Below, piece by piece: positions 40,679-48,974 of a stretch of DNA of 64,000 nucleotides. Within the stretch, counting starts at the first letter, position 1, and each line of letters opens with the position of its first letter. This DNA comes from Gammaproteobacteria bacterium (lineage in GTDB: Bacteria > Pseudomonadota > Gammaproteobacteria > Steroidobacterales > Steroidobacteraceae): assembly GCA_025359565.1 (NCBI GenBank), contig JANYFY010000002.1:1-64000 (forward strand), in the 5' to 3' direction. A program made the translations under genes and the position numbers. The notes under the pieces were generated by a model. The model did no database searches and was not told the origin of the DNA. It worked only from the letters and a program-made list of their open reading frames with translations.

Positions 40679-41104
40679 ATGGCAAGCAATGATGTCCTAC
40701 GATCCAAACCACAACGCAGTGTGCTGGGGCGAGTGTTGCGCGGATTTATGGTGTACCTTTGCCTGATCGCGGCGGGGGTTGCAGTTTGGGCCTGGATCTC
40801 CCTGTCATGGTCTTATTCGGATGGCGAGCGGGCGGGTATTTTGCAAAAATTCTCGAATCGCGGTTGGCTGTGTAAAACTCAAGAAGGCGAACTTGCCATG
40901 TTTATTGTGGCGGGTGTGGCACCGCAAATTTGGGAATTCAGCGTGCGCGATCGTGCGGTTGCGTTACAAATGAATGCGGCAGTTGGCCGGCGTGTGCAAC
41001 TTCACTATACGGAGCACCCTGGTATTCCGACTAATTGTTTCGCGGATACTCGCTATCTGGTGGATCGAGTCACCGTGGTCGACGCACCCGCAGGTGCGCG
41101 TTAG
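40679..41104 (+). CDS. Conserved hypothetical single-pass membrane protein
   Basis: 141 residues from ATG at 40679. A hydrophobic segment (about residues 23-44, VYLCLIAAGVAVWAWISLSW) is followed by a soluble part with SYSDGERAGILQKFSNRGWLC, FSVRDRAVALQMNAAVGRRV, and HYTEHPGIPTNCFADTRYLV. I recall similar proteins across proteobacteria labelled hypothetical, sometimes wrongly as 6-phosphogluconate dehydrogenase. Nothing in this sequence supports that enzyme. The protein probably faces the periplasm or cytoplasm from a single anchor. No function is assigned. No strong SD precedes the ATG; an ATG at residue 24 is an alternative start. Codon use looks like its neighbours. Confidence 0.75.
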   Translation: MASNDVLRSKPQRSVLGRVLRGFMVYLCLIAAGVAVWAWISLSWSYSDGERAGILQKFSNRGWLCKTQEGELAMFIVAGVAPQIWEFSVRDRAVALQMNAAVGRRVQLHYTEHPGIPTNCFADTRYLVDRVTVVDAPAGAR

Positions 41105-41112
41105 GAAAAAAG

Positions 41113-42087
41113 TTACTCTGCGCACCTGGCTGTTAGGTTGTTTTGGATTTGCTCCTTGATAATCACTGCAGTGCGTAGCGCTAGCAAGCCATCCTCGCCG
41201 GTGACCTCGGGCCTTGTCCCGGTCAATGCTGCATGCAAAAAAGACTCTATTTCTGCGTTTAGCGCATCGCCTTGGTCATAGTTATTTTCTTCAATCGCAA
41301 CCTGCGGCATACCATCGGCACCCACCCCCTGCTTGCGGATCACCGTCAATATTTTCTGCTGTAAATCGACCGACAGGTAAGCATCATCCTGAAACAAGCG
41401 TAACTTTCGCTCAGTTTTAAGGCTGACGCGACTCGCAGTCGCATTGGCGACACAGCCGTTGGCGAACCGAATGCGTGCGTTCACGATATCGGTCTCGCTT
41501 GAGAACACGCTACTGCCGATGGCGTCCACCGCAACCACTTTTGAGCGCACGATGCTGAGAATGAGATCAATGTCATGGATCATTAAATCCAATACCACAT
41601 CGACGTCAGTGCCTCGATGTTTAAACGGCGCAAGACGCGCTGACTCTATAAACCTTGGTACTTTAAGAATGGGCTGCAGTGCCTGAACGGCGGCATTAAA
41701 TCGTTCCAAATGTCCCACTTGTAATACTTTATTAGCCTGTCTCGCAATTCTCACGAGCACCGCAGCGTCGTCGACCGTCACCGTCATCGGTTTCTCCACT
41801 AGCACGTGGACTCCCGCCTCAAGGAAAGTTTTGGCGATTTCAAAATGCGTTGGAGTTGGCGTTACAATACTAACCGCATCGACTAGTCCCAATAATTCGC
41901 GATAGTCGGTGTATGCAACCACACCCAGCTCACCCGCCAAGGCTGCGCCGGCCGCTGGAGCAACATCGGCAACCGCAACTAGTCGACTTGTAGCCAAAGC
42001 GGAATATTTTTGCGCATGAAATCTACCTAAATATCCACTCCCGATAACGGCAGTTCGCAACACTCGGGCAGCACTTGAGGTAGTCAC
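41113..42087 (-). CDS. Gfo/Idh/MocA family NAD(P)-dependent oxidoreductase
   Basis: 324 residues. The Rossmann motif AVIGSGYLGRFHAQKY is at the N-terminus. The family catalytic Lys lies in VLVEKPMTVT. The second-domain His/Asp is in MIHDIDLILSI. Members oxidize sugars or sugar nucleotides. A relative, GnnA, oxidizes UDP-GlcNAc for lipid A in some bacteria, but no lpx or gnnB gene is nearby, so the substrate stays open. The start is GTG at 42087. Convergent with the preceding small membrane protein gene by eight bases. Confidence 0.88.
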   Translation of the reverse strand: MTTSSAARVLRTAVIGSGYLGRFHAQKYSALATSRLVAVADVAPAAGAALAGELGVVAYTDYRELLGLVDAVSIVTPTPTHFEIAKTFLEAGVHVLVEKPMTVTVDDAAVLVRIARQANKVLQVGHLERFNAAVQALQPILKVPRFIESARLAPFKHRGTDVDVVLDLMIHDIDLILSIVRSKVVAVDAIGSSVFSSETDIVNARIRFANGCVANATASRVSLKTERKLRLFQDDAYLSVDLQQKILTVIRKQGVGADGMPQVAIEENNYDQGDALNAEIESFLHAALTGTRPEVTGEDGLLALRTAVIIKEQIQNNLTARCAE

Positions 42088-42141
42088 CAGGCTATTCTAC
42101 CGAGTTAAACCGCTCGAAAGCAGTTTGGTTTATACTGAAGT

Positions 42142-42441
42142 ATGCGGTTTTTAAATTTCGTAACCTTTGTACCAAAAGAGGGATTAGGACGCCAAGCCAG
42201 TCTGGCTTTTCTAGGACTCGGGCTCGGACTGATTGTCTTGCCGGCCTTGATTTTTTTGGCCGGATCACAAGTGCTCGGTCGCTATGACGGCGCAAGTCTC
42301 GCTACGTCTTATTCGAGTATCTACAGCGGACTTAAGAATGGCTCCATCGCCGCCTGGATTGCGGTGCTCGGCCCGTATGGATTTTATCTATTTTTTAAAG
42401 GACTACGTTATTGGTGGAAAGTCAGTATCAAATTAGCCTAA
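42142..42441 (+). CDS. Small hypothetical two-helix membrane protein
   Basis: 99 residues, not recognized. Two hydrophobic helices (about 20-42 and 68-86) are separated by a polar loop LGRYDGASLATSYSSIYSGLKNG. The N-terminus FVTFVPKEGLG is amphipathic and the C-terminus basic. A TATACT hexamer ends five bases before the ATG. No good SD or -35 is visible. It is divergent from the oxidoreductase gene with 54 bases between starts. No function is inferred. Confidence 0.7.
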   Translation: MRFLNFVTFVPKEGLGRQASLAFLGLGLGLIVLPALIFLAGSQVLGRYDGASLATSYSSIYSGLKNGSIAAWIAVLGPYGFYLFFKGLRYWWKVSIKLA

Positions 42442-42550
42442 ATCCGCCTGCTGTCGAGAGTGGATGCATTATGTCTTGTCCGATTAGAACTGCGTCACAG
42501 AATTGGAGTATTTTTCTGTAGAGCCTGTCGTGATTTGGGACCATATACGC
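42442..42550. other. Intergenic gap
   Basis: No supported gene. A short inverted repeat ACAGAA/TTCTGT with an 11-base loop lies near 42496-42520. It does not form a convincing terminator. Confidence 0.3.
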
Positions 42551-42760
42551 ATGGCAACCAAAAAATCTTTACGGGAATGGTTAGAACCAAGACGATCTAC
42601 CTTGCAACGTACTCGTCTATCTGCAAGCCCCGCTGTGCTTACATTTGCAAATATCGCGCGACTCAGAGTGTTAAGCAACGAGCCTCGCGGTGGCGATCCC
42701 TACAATAGCTCTGGCAGCTTTGATGTTAGCCGCGCCTGGGAGCGGGTCGGCAAACGATAA
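42551..42760 (+). CDS. Possible small hypothetical protein
   Basis: 69 residues from ATG at 42551, with GGGA about ten bases upstream. It is hydrophilic and basic, begins MATKKSLREWLEPRRS and ends with the ordered-looking GGDPYNSSGSFDVSRAWERV. It fills the gap exactly, ending four bases before the stop of the convergent M28 peptidase gene. Its amino-acid composition is balanced and the pattern looks like a real small protein, but I recognize no family. An upstream ATG at 42503 in frame is less likely. Confidence 0.5.
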   Translation: MATKKSLREWLEPRRSTLQRTRLSASPAVLTFANIARLRVLSNEPRGGDPYNSSGSFDVSRAWERVGKR

Positions 42761-42764
42761 GAGA

Positions 42765-44342
42765 TTAGTGCACTCTAAATTCGCTGCCCGGATACCAATC
42801 TGGAAAGCGGCGAGCCTTGGTCAATTGCAATCCGACATTCAAATAAAGTTTCAAGTCGTCGAGCGCTCCCCGCAAATCCCAGTCGGCGAGATATTGATCG
42901 GCTGGCTGATGATAGCGAAGCGCAGCAAAATCAAGCAATTCTTTTTCGCCCCAACTCGAGCCTCGAGCCGCATCATCAATGCCTGCTTTGGCATACAACG
43001 CCGGGATTCCTTTTTTCGCGAAACTAATCTGCGACGATCGGTAATACTGACCTTGGTAGGCGTTTGGATCAGGCCGCATTTCTCGTCCTTGAAAATTTGC
43101 CGCGTCCTGAAATAGCTTTTCCAACTCGGAATTTCCATAACCAAACACGGTGACATCTCGCGTAGGTCCGCCAATGTGCAAAGTATCTAGGTTAATAACG
43201 CCCAATGTATCGCGCAGCGCGAAGATAGGATGTTCCACGTAGTAGGTTGAACCTAAAAACTCTGGTTCTTCCCCGGCCAGCGCCAGAAACACGATAGTAC
43301 GATCGGGTTTCGGTAAGGTCCGACTCAAGGATTGAGCCACCACTAACAAACCTGCAGTTCCAGTGGCATTATCACGCCCGCCATTGAATAGATGATCCCA
43401 ATGCGCGGTGAATAAGATGTATTCACGCGCGCGATGTGTACCTGGAAGGACAGCGACAACGTTCGAAGACGTTAAAGTACGAATAGTGTTGTGGATTGAT
43501 GCGTCCACGCGCAGCCCCAAGGGTACAGGCTTAAAACCTGAACGTGCAGCCGCCTGCGAGAGCGCTGCGAAATCGAGCTTGGCGCGTCCAAACAACGCCG
43601 CTGCTGAGCTTGCGCTCAGCCACCCCTCCACCTCCGGCAGATTTGCAGCGGTCTCTTGCGAAGCGTGCAGTTGGGGACCTGTCCAACCATTGACCACCGC
43701 ATTCCAAGATATTGCGGCCGAACGATCCTCATGAACCAATAAAACGCCGCTGGCGCCGTGACGTGCCGCTTCCTCTATTTTGTAGCGCCACACACCATAG
43801 GCGGTCATGGCGCTTGCGAAGCGCGGATCGTTAATCAAAACCAGCACCGTTTTACCCCGCACATCGGTGTTGGCATAATCATCCCAGGCGTACTCCGGCG
43901 CTACAATGCCATACCCCACAAATATTAGTTCGCTGCCCTGCAATTGGGTAATGGGAAGCATGCGCCGGGTCCAAATGACCATGTCCGGGCCGTAACGCAG
44001 CGGCAAAGAACTAGCGCCCACTACTTTAAGTGACGCGTCAGCAGCGCGAATTTCAACCATCGGCACGGTCTGCAGGTAACTGGAACCACTGCCCGGTTTG
44101 AGCCCCAAAAGGCGAAATTTTTCGACTAAATATTGAATAGTCTTAGCGTCTCCCGAGTCTTGGCTAAGGCCGCCTTTAAAATCATTGGAAGATAAGTTGC
44201 GAATATGCTCGCGGAAGCCCCCTTCATCGATGTCGGTTGAAGGCCGCACAGGCCGCGGACTACTGCCGGCACAAGCGGCTAGCAGAGCGACGACAAAACC
44301 CGCAACTAAGGGCCGAATAGAGCAAATTCGCACGTTTCTCAT
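42765..44342 (-). CDS. Lipoprotein M28 family metallopeptidase
   Basis: About 525 residues, envelope aminopeptidase-like enzyme. The signal peptide ends in lipobox LLAAC with Cys24. A PA-like inserted domain is suggested by the middle part (VGYGIVAPEYAWDDYANTDVRGK). The M28 zinc site shows FTAHWDHLFNG (His), RDNATGTAG (Asp), LALAGEEPEFLGS (catalytic and ligand Glu), and INLDTLHIGG (Asp). The frame is open to 44393, but ATG at 44342 gives the lipoprotein signal and follows GGGGGAGAG closely. Divergent from the S41 protease. The substrate is unknown. Confidence 0.88.
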   Translation of the reverse strand: MRNVRICSIRPLVAGFVVALLAACAGSSPRPVRPSTDIDEGGFREHIRNLSSNDFKGGLSQDSGDAKTIQYLVEKFRLLGLKPGSGSSYLQTVPMVEIRAADASLKVVGASSLPLRYGPDMVIWTRRMLPITQLQGSELIFVGYGIVAPEYAWDDYANTDVRGKTVLVLINDPRFASAMTAYGVWRYKIEEAARHGASGVLLVHEDRSAAISWNAVVNGWTGPQLHASQETAANLPEVEGWLSASSAAALFGRAKLDFAALSQAAARSGFKPVPLGLRVDASIHNTIRTLTSSNVVAVLPGTHRAREYILFTAHWDHLFNGGRDNATGTAGLLVVAQSLSRTLPKPDRTIVFLALAGEEPEFLGSTYYVEHPIFALRDTLGVINLDTLHIGGPTRDVTVFGYGNSELEKLFQDAANFQGREMRPDPNAYQGQYYRSSQISFAKKGIPALYAKAGIDDAARGSSWGEKELLDFAALRYHQPADQYLADWDLRGALDDLKLYLNVGLQLTKARRFPDWYPGSEFRVH

Positions 44343-44428
44343 CTCTCCCCCGTGATCCAATGAACGAACGCCGCTACACTCGCTCATATACAATTGTGCA
44401 TAACCAGTTTATCAGGAGAATGGGTACG

Positions 44429-46567
44429 GTGATGACCAATAGGCTTTCAGTAAAACGTTCGTCGATCTATGTGTCTGCGGTAGTTTTAAGTTCGGTCGGT
44501 CTCGCTGCCCTTTTGGGCGCTGTTATGACCCCACCGGCTGCGGTATCCGCAACCTCGGTGGCATTGGCAACGACCGAACAAGAAAATTATGTGGCACGCC
44601 GGGTGAGCGACATAGTTGCCCACGAACACTATCGACGGGCGCCGCTTGACGACCGTCTATCGAGCTTAATCTTGGACCGTTATCTCGATTCGATTGATTC
44701 TGGCCGTAGTTATTTCTACGCCAGCGATATTGCGGAATTTGAGCACTACCGTTACGAATTGGATGATGCGATCAAGTCAGGTGAGGTAGAACCCGCATTT
44801 GTCATTTTTCGCCGCTATCAACAGCGCAGCCGGGAACGCATGAGCTATGCCATAGAGCTGCTGACCAAAAAGCCCGATTTTAGTATTGATGAAGCATTTA
44901 ATTTTGATCGCGAAAAAGAGCCTTGGCCTGCCAATGCATTAGAGATGAACGAACTATGGCGTAAGCGAATAAAAAATGATGCGCTGTCTCTCGTTGCTGC
45001 GGGAAAGCAATGGCCAGAAGCGGTGGAAGTTTTACGCAAGCGCTATGAGCGGGTCGCCAAGCGTATGGATCAAAGCAAACCGGATGATGTGTTCGAAGTC
45101 TTTATGAATGCTTTCGTACTGTCATTGGACCCCCACTCAAACTATTTCTCGGCGCGGAATTCTGAGGAATACAACATTCAGATGAGTTTGAGCTATGAAG
45201 GTATTGGCGCTTCACTACAACTCACCGATGACTATGTGACGATTACCGACTTGATTGCCGGCGGACCCGCTGCGGTCAGCGGTAAGCTCGCCGCCAATGA
45301 TCGGATAACTGCGGTTGGCGAGGGCAAGGCTGGCGAGCTCAACGATGTCATTGGCTGGCGATTGGATGATGTAGTTCAAAAAATACGCGGTCCGGGCGGA
45401 ACCTTGGTGCGATTGCAAATCTTGCCGGCTGGCGCGGCGCCAGGTTCGGTACAAAAAATCATAGAATTTACGCGTAATCGCGTATCACTCGAAGCGCAAG
45501 CCTCCCACAAAGCCATGCGTACCGTGCAGCGTCATGGGCACGATGTGAAAATTGGTGTAATAACCGTGCCGAGTTTTTATCAGGATTATGACGCCTGCCG
45601 AGCGGGTGTGAAGAATTGTCGCAGCACCACGCGCGATGTGCAGCGCTTAATCACTGAATTGCGCAAAGACGGAGCCCAGGTCTTAATTATGGATCTGCGG
45701 GCGAATGGCGGGGGATTTTTGCCCGAAGCCGAATCGCTGACAGGACTTTTTATCCAACGCGGACCAGTCGTACAGCTGCGCGATACCACCGGGCGCATAG
45801 AAGTCGATGATGATCCTAATCCAAGCATTTTTTATGACGGCCCTCTTGTCGTTTTGGTAGATCGATTCAGTGCTTCGGCATCAGAAATTTTTGCGGGCGC
45901 TATCCAGGACTATGGTCGAGGTCTGATTATCGGTCAACAAACCTATGGCAAAGGTACTGTGCAAAATGCACACCCCTTAAATTACACGGTATTTGGTCGA
46001 AAACCAGATTTGGGGCAGCTTAATGTAACGATTGGTAAATACTATCGAATTACCGGGGAGAGCACTCAGGATCGAGGTGTGAGCCCTGACATAGCGATGC
46101 CATCATTAATTGATGCCAATGAGGTGGGAGAAAGTACTCGTGATCGCGCTCTACCCTGGGATCATATTGCCGCGGCACCCTTTAAACCGTACGGAGATTT
46201 AAAACCCGCCGCGCTTACCTTGCAAAAATTACATGATGCACGCACCAACAATAGTGCTGATTTCAATTATTTAAAGGAAGACATTACGGCATTGCAGTCC
46301 ATGCGTAGCCAAAAGACACTGTCGTTGTCACTGGCCGTTCGGGAGGCGGAACGGAAACGTTTAGAAGCCGAGCGATTAACCAGGGAGAATATCTGGCGCG
46401 CATCGCATCATATTGCACCCCTTAAATCTTTAGAAGAGCTCAAAGACGACGGGGCTGCTGGAGTTTTGCTGGAGGAAGCCTCACAAATTGCTGCCGATTT
46501 CACTGATATAGGGAGTCATTCAAGCGGTCCGATGCTTACGCACACAACACCTATGACAAACCCTTAA
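44429..46567 (+). CDS. prc: Carboxy-terminal processing protease (Prc/Tsp, S41 family)
   Basis: Periplasmic PDZ protease that trims proteins from the C-terminus and degrades tmRNA-tagged exported proteins in E. coli. It is about 712 residues. A signal-anchor (about 10-35) precedes the helical N-terminal domain. PDZ lies near 210-300 (YEGIGASLQLTDDYVTI). The catalytic Ser is in RFSASASEIFAGA and Lys in TYGKGTVQ. The C-terminal DUF3340-like helical region is present. Starts are ambiguous: GTG at 44429 or ATG at 44432, with AGGAG at 44414-44418; ATG at 44420 is too close to that site. It extends to a Thr-rich tail. Confidence 0.93.
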   Translation: MMTNRLSVKRSSIYVSAVVLSSVGLAALLGAVMTPPAAVSATSVALATTEQENYVARRVSDIVAHEHYRRAPLDDRLSSLILDRYLDSIDSGRSYFYASDIAEFEHYRYELDDAIKSGEVEPAFVIFRRYQQRSRERMSYAIELLTKKPDFSIDEAFNFDREKEPWPANALEMNELWRKRIKNDALSLVAAGKQWPEAVEVLRKRYERVAKRMDQSKPDDVFEVFMNAFVLSLDPHSNYFSARNSEEYNIQMSLSYEGIGASLQLTDDYVTITDLIAGGPAAVSGKLAANDRITAVGEGKAGELNDVIGWRLDDVVQKIRGPGGTLVRLQILPAGAAPGSVQKIIEFTRNRVSLEAQASHKAMRTVQRHGHDVKIGVITVPSFYQDYDACRAGVKNCRSTTRDVQRLITELRKDGAQVLIMDLRANGGGFLPEAESLTGLFIQRGPVVQLRDTTGRIEVDDDPNPSIFYDGPLVVLVDRFSASASEIFAGAIQDYGRGLIIGQQTYGKGTVQNAHPLNYTVFGRKPDLGQLNVTIGKYYRITGESTQDRGVSPDIAMPSLIDANEVGESTRDRALPWDHIAAAPFKPYGDLKPAALTLQKLHDARTNNSADFNYLKEDITALQSMRSQKTLSLSLAVREAERKRLEAERLTRENIWRASHHIAPLKSLEELKDDGAAGVLLEEASQIAADFTDIGSHSSGPMLTHTTPMTNP

Positions 46568-46576
46568 ACTCCCCTA

Positions 46577-47593
46577 TTAACGCAATAGCAAAGTGTAAAT
46601 GTCCCAATAGTCATCTGCGAGTACATTCCAAACTGGGGCCACATTGGCTGTGGAGAGAGAATCTGTAGTCGGTACGGTATCCTCAGAATTACGGTACTCG
46701 CAGGTAGATCTCAGACGATCTAACTTCACCTTCACAGCGCCCATCGGCGGCTTCTGGCCGGTAACTGCAACGCGGGCCTGTTGCACGCGTTGCATATAAT
46801 TGTTGCACTCTGCTGCCGAACCGAAAGTCATTTCGTGCACCCGACGTGCAACGGACTCCTTGGTCCGCGAGGTCACACCGTGCGCATCAATGGTCTCACA
46901 GAGAATCTCAGCGTACGCCATGACCGCCATATTAATACTGCGTCTTGCCACCAGAGAAATGCCCGAAAACTCAGGCGCTGCCTCACTCAAAATAGCGCTT
47001 CGTGCAGCGTGCAACTCTCCCACTGTGGCGTCGGCCACTTGCACGGCGCCTCGAATAGTGACGAGTTCCTTGACGCGACGTCGTCGCTCAAAATAGTGCC
47101 AAAAGGCGGTCAAGCGCGAAATAACTAACTGCGCGCTGGTAAAATGTTCGCGTTGCGCATCAGCATGTGCAGCGGCGGCACTTAAGCGCGTATCAATATC
47201 GGCAAGTTTTGCAGCGACAGCGGTTTGACTGTCGCTCTTATGTCTTGCAATCTCACGTATTTCCTGTTGACGCGTCAGCTCCTGCACAAATAGCGTCAAC
47301 TGGTGATGGCAGCTCTTCCACAGTGCACGTAATTGAAAGTATACGAGCGCTCCTGGTCCCAACTTAGGGTCGCCGAGCAATTCCGCTAATGCATCAGCTT
47401 GCTCTTGAATGCGAATCGTGGCGCCTTCTTGTTGTTTAAGGCGATCATGCAATAGATGCAGCTCATCCTGCAGATCGGCGTAGGCTTTTTTTAAACCCGC
47501 ACGATTCTGGAAAAGTTGCATTAGCCGCTCTTCTTCCGGACTTACCCCGCCCGCTTCGGCACTTGTTTTTAGAAAATTCAACTTATCCAGCAA
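46577..47593 (-). CDS. Uncharacterized coiled-coil protein
   Basis: 338 residues, not recognized. The N-terminal half is strongly helical, with heptad-like stretches at about 25-75 (LKKAYADLQDELHLLHDRLKQQ) and 105-165. A region near residues 165-185 is rich in Arg and aromatics (FWHYFERRRRVKELV). The C-terminal half has a SLVARRSINMAVMAYAEILCE helix and FGSAAECNNYMQRVQQARV. No membrane segment or known catalytic motif is visible. The start is TTG at 47593, with GTAGG about seven bases upstream and eight bases after the yqiB stop. It therefore looks coupled to yqiB and ppsR. Confidence 0.8.
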   Translation of the reverse strand: MLDKLNFLKTSAEAGGVSPEEERLMQLFQNRAGLKKAYADLQDELHLLHDRLKQQEGATIRIQEQADALAELLGDPKLGPGALVYFQLRALWKSCHHQLTLFVQELTRQQEIREIARHKSDSQTAVAAKLADIDTRLSAAAAHADAQREHFTSAQLVISRLTAFWHYFERRRRVKELVTIRGAVQVADATVGELHAARSAILSEAAPEFSGISLVARRSINMAVMAYAEILCETIDAHGVTSRTKESVARRVHEMTFGSAAECNNYMQRVQQARVAVTGQKPPMGAVKVKLDRLRSTCEYRNSEDTVPTTDSLSTANVAPVWNVLADDYWDIYTLLLR

Positions 47594-47601
47594 AATGCAA
47601 C

Positions 47602-48054
47602 CTACCCTTTGAAACGATGTCCACGCTCAGCGCAATATTCAAGCCATTTGTTTAACAGCATATTGCGCGTCCAACGCTGATCCAGTTCACGGTTAAGCCC
47701 TGAATGCAGCTTTGTCAACTGTGGATGTCGTCTAAAGCCGCGAAAACTGCGAACTTCCGCAAGCCGTGCATCGTGGTACACACAGACTTCCAAGTCCGGA
47801 TCTGAAATGATCTGGCCTGAATCTTCAAACTCATAGGTGAGGCGGAATATGCTGGTGTATCGGCTGAGTTCCAGGGGTTCTAAATACAAACTGCAATCGT
47901 TCGCAACGCTCGATACTTGCGCGCGCACCACTGCTCGCAAATCCGGCACCAACCATCCCAGACGCACGAAATTGCTCTCGTATAGAGTCATCAAACTAAC
48001 AAAACTTCCGGCTTGAGCACGCCAAGAAGTCGCACACCACTGATCGGTTATCAT
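47602..48054 (-). CDS. yqiB: DUF1249 family protein (YqiB-like)
   Basis: 150 residues, unknown function. The family pattern is visible: an N-terminal LMTLYESNFVRLGWLVPDL, the SRYTSIFRLTYE strand, and DLEVCVYHDARLAEVRSF. The end motif is LNKWLEYCAERGHRF. In E. coli yqiB is beside cpdA and parE; here it follows ppsR by 31 bases and precedes a coiled-coil gene by eight. It starts with ATG at 48054; the first 20 residues are variable. Confidence 0.85.
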   Translation of the reverse strand: MITDQWCATSWRAQAGSFVSLMTLYESNFVRLGWLVPDLRAVVRAQVSSVANDCSLYLEPLELSRYTSIFRLTYEFEDSGQIISDPDLEVCVYHDARLAEVRSFRGFRRHPQLTKLHSGLNRELDQRWTRNMLLNKWLEYCAERGHRFKG

Positions 48055-48085
48055 AGTCTCACTATACCATGCAGCTCCTACTATT

Positions 48086-48940
48086 TTAGGGACGTAATCG
48101 ACGTTCGATTCCAGTACGATCTAGAATTCGGCTGGATATTTCCTCGATGGAACACTCGGTAGCATCAATTACTGGAATACTATTGCGTTCGTATAACGAC
48201 TCAGCGGCGCGCACTTCGAATGCAATTTGCGATGCGGACGAATAGCGGCTATCGGGGCGTCGTTCCTGACGTATTTGTTGTAGGCGCTCCGGTTTAATAG
48301 TCAGGCCGAATAGCTTTTGGGAAAAAGACTCCAGTGCGGGTGGTAATTTACGTGATTCAAAATCATCTTCCGTCAATGGATAGTTCGCGGCAAAAATCCC
48401 ATATTGCATTGCTAAATATAAACAAGTTGGCGTCTTGCCGGAACGTGACACGCCTATCAAAATAATATCCGCGCGTTCATAATCCCGAAGTACGGATCCG
48501 TCGTCATTGGCGAGCGCAAAATTAGTCGCGTCGATACGCTTGGCATAGTCGTGGGTATCGGCCATGCGGTGAGTTCGCCCGGCCATATGTGAAGATTGTG
48601 TCTTTAGTTCATGCTCAAGTGGTCCCAGGAAAGGGTCAAAAAAATCTAAGAAAAAACCGGCGCTGCCGCGCACTATATTGCGCACATCCTCTTGCACTAA
48701 GGTGCTAAATACAATCGGTCTAATGCCCTCTTCAGCGGCTACTCGATCAATCCTACGGACCGCCTCAATAGCCTTGTCAACGGTGGAGATAAATGGCACA
48801 GTTAGTTGTCGGAATTCCATACCGTCGAATTGAATCATAAGGCTGTGACCCATGGTCTCTGCGGTGATCCCAGTTTGGTCGGAAACAAAAAATACGGTTC
48901 TTTTGATCACTACACTCTCGATGTTTGCCGCACGATTCAC
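48086..48940 (-). CDS. ppsR: PEP synthetase regulatory protein (kinase/pyrophosphorylase)
   Basis: Bifunctional enzyme that phosphorylates and reactivates PEP synthase on its catalytic loop, using ADP and phosphate. It is 284 residues of the DUF299/PPRP family. The N-terminal signature is VFFVSDQTGITAETMGHSL. The P-loop is GVSRSGKT (163-170), followed by TPTCLYLAMQYG and the ANYPL segment. The start is GTG at 48940; a second GTG ten codons in is possible. Divergent from its target ppsA with 34 bases between starts. Confidence 0.97.
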   Translation of the reverse strand: MNRAANIESVVIKRTVFFVSDQTGITAETMGHSLMIQFDGMEFRQLTVPFISTVDKAIEAVRRIDRVAAEEGIRPIVFSTLVQEDVRNIVRGSAGFFLDFFDPFLGPLEHELKTQSSHMAGRTHRMADTHDYAKRIDATNFALANDDGSVLRDYERADIILIGVSRSGKTPTCLYLAMQYGIFAANYPLTEDDFESRKLPPALESFSQKLFGLTIKPERLQQIRQERRPDSRYSSASQIAFEVRAAESLYERNSIPVIDATECSIEEISSRILDRTGIERRLRP

Positions 48941-48974
48941 TCAGTGTTTCATTTAATGGAAGATTCAACAAGCT

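Noticed and set aside
40679-41104. Annotation as 6-phosphogluconate dehydrogenase.
   Set aside because: At 141 residues with a membrane anchor and no Rossmann or catalytic motif, it cannot be that enzyme.
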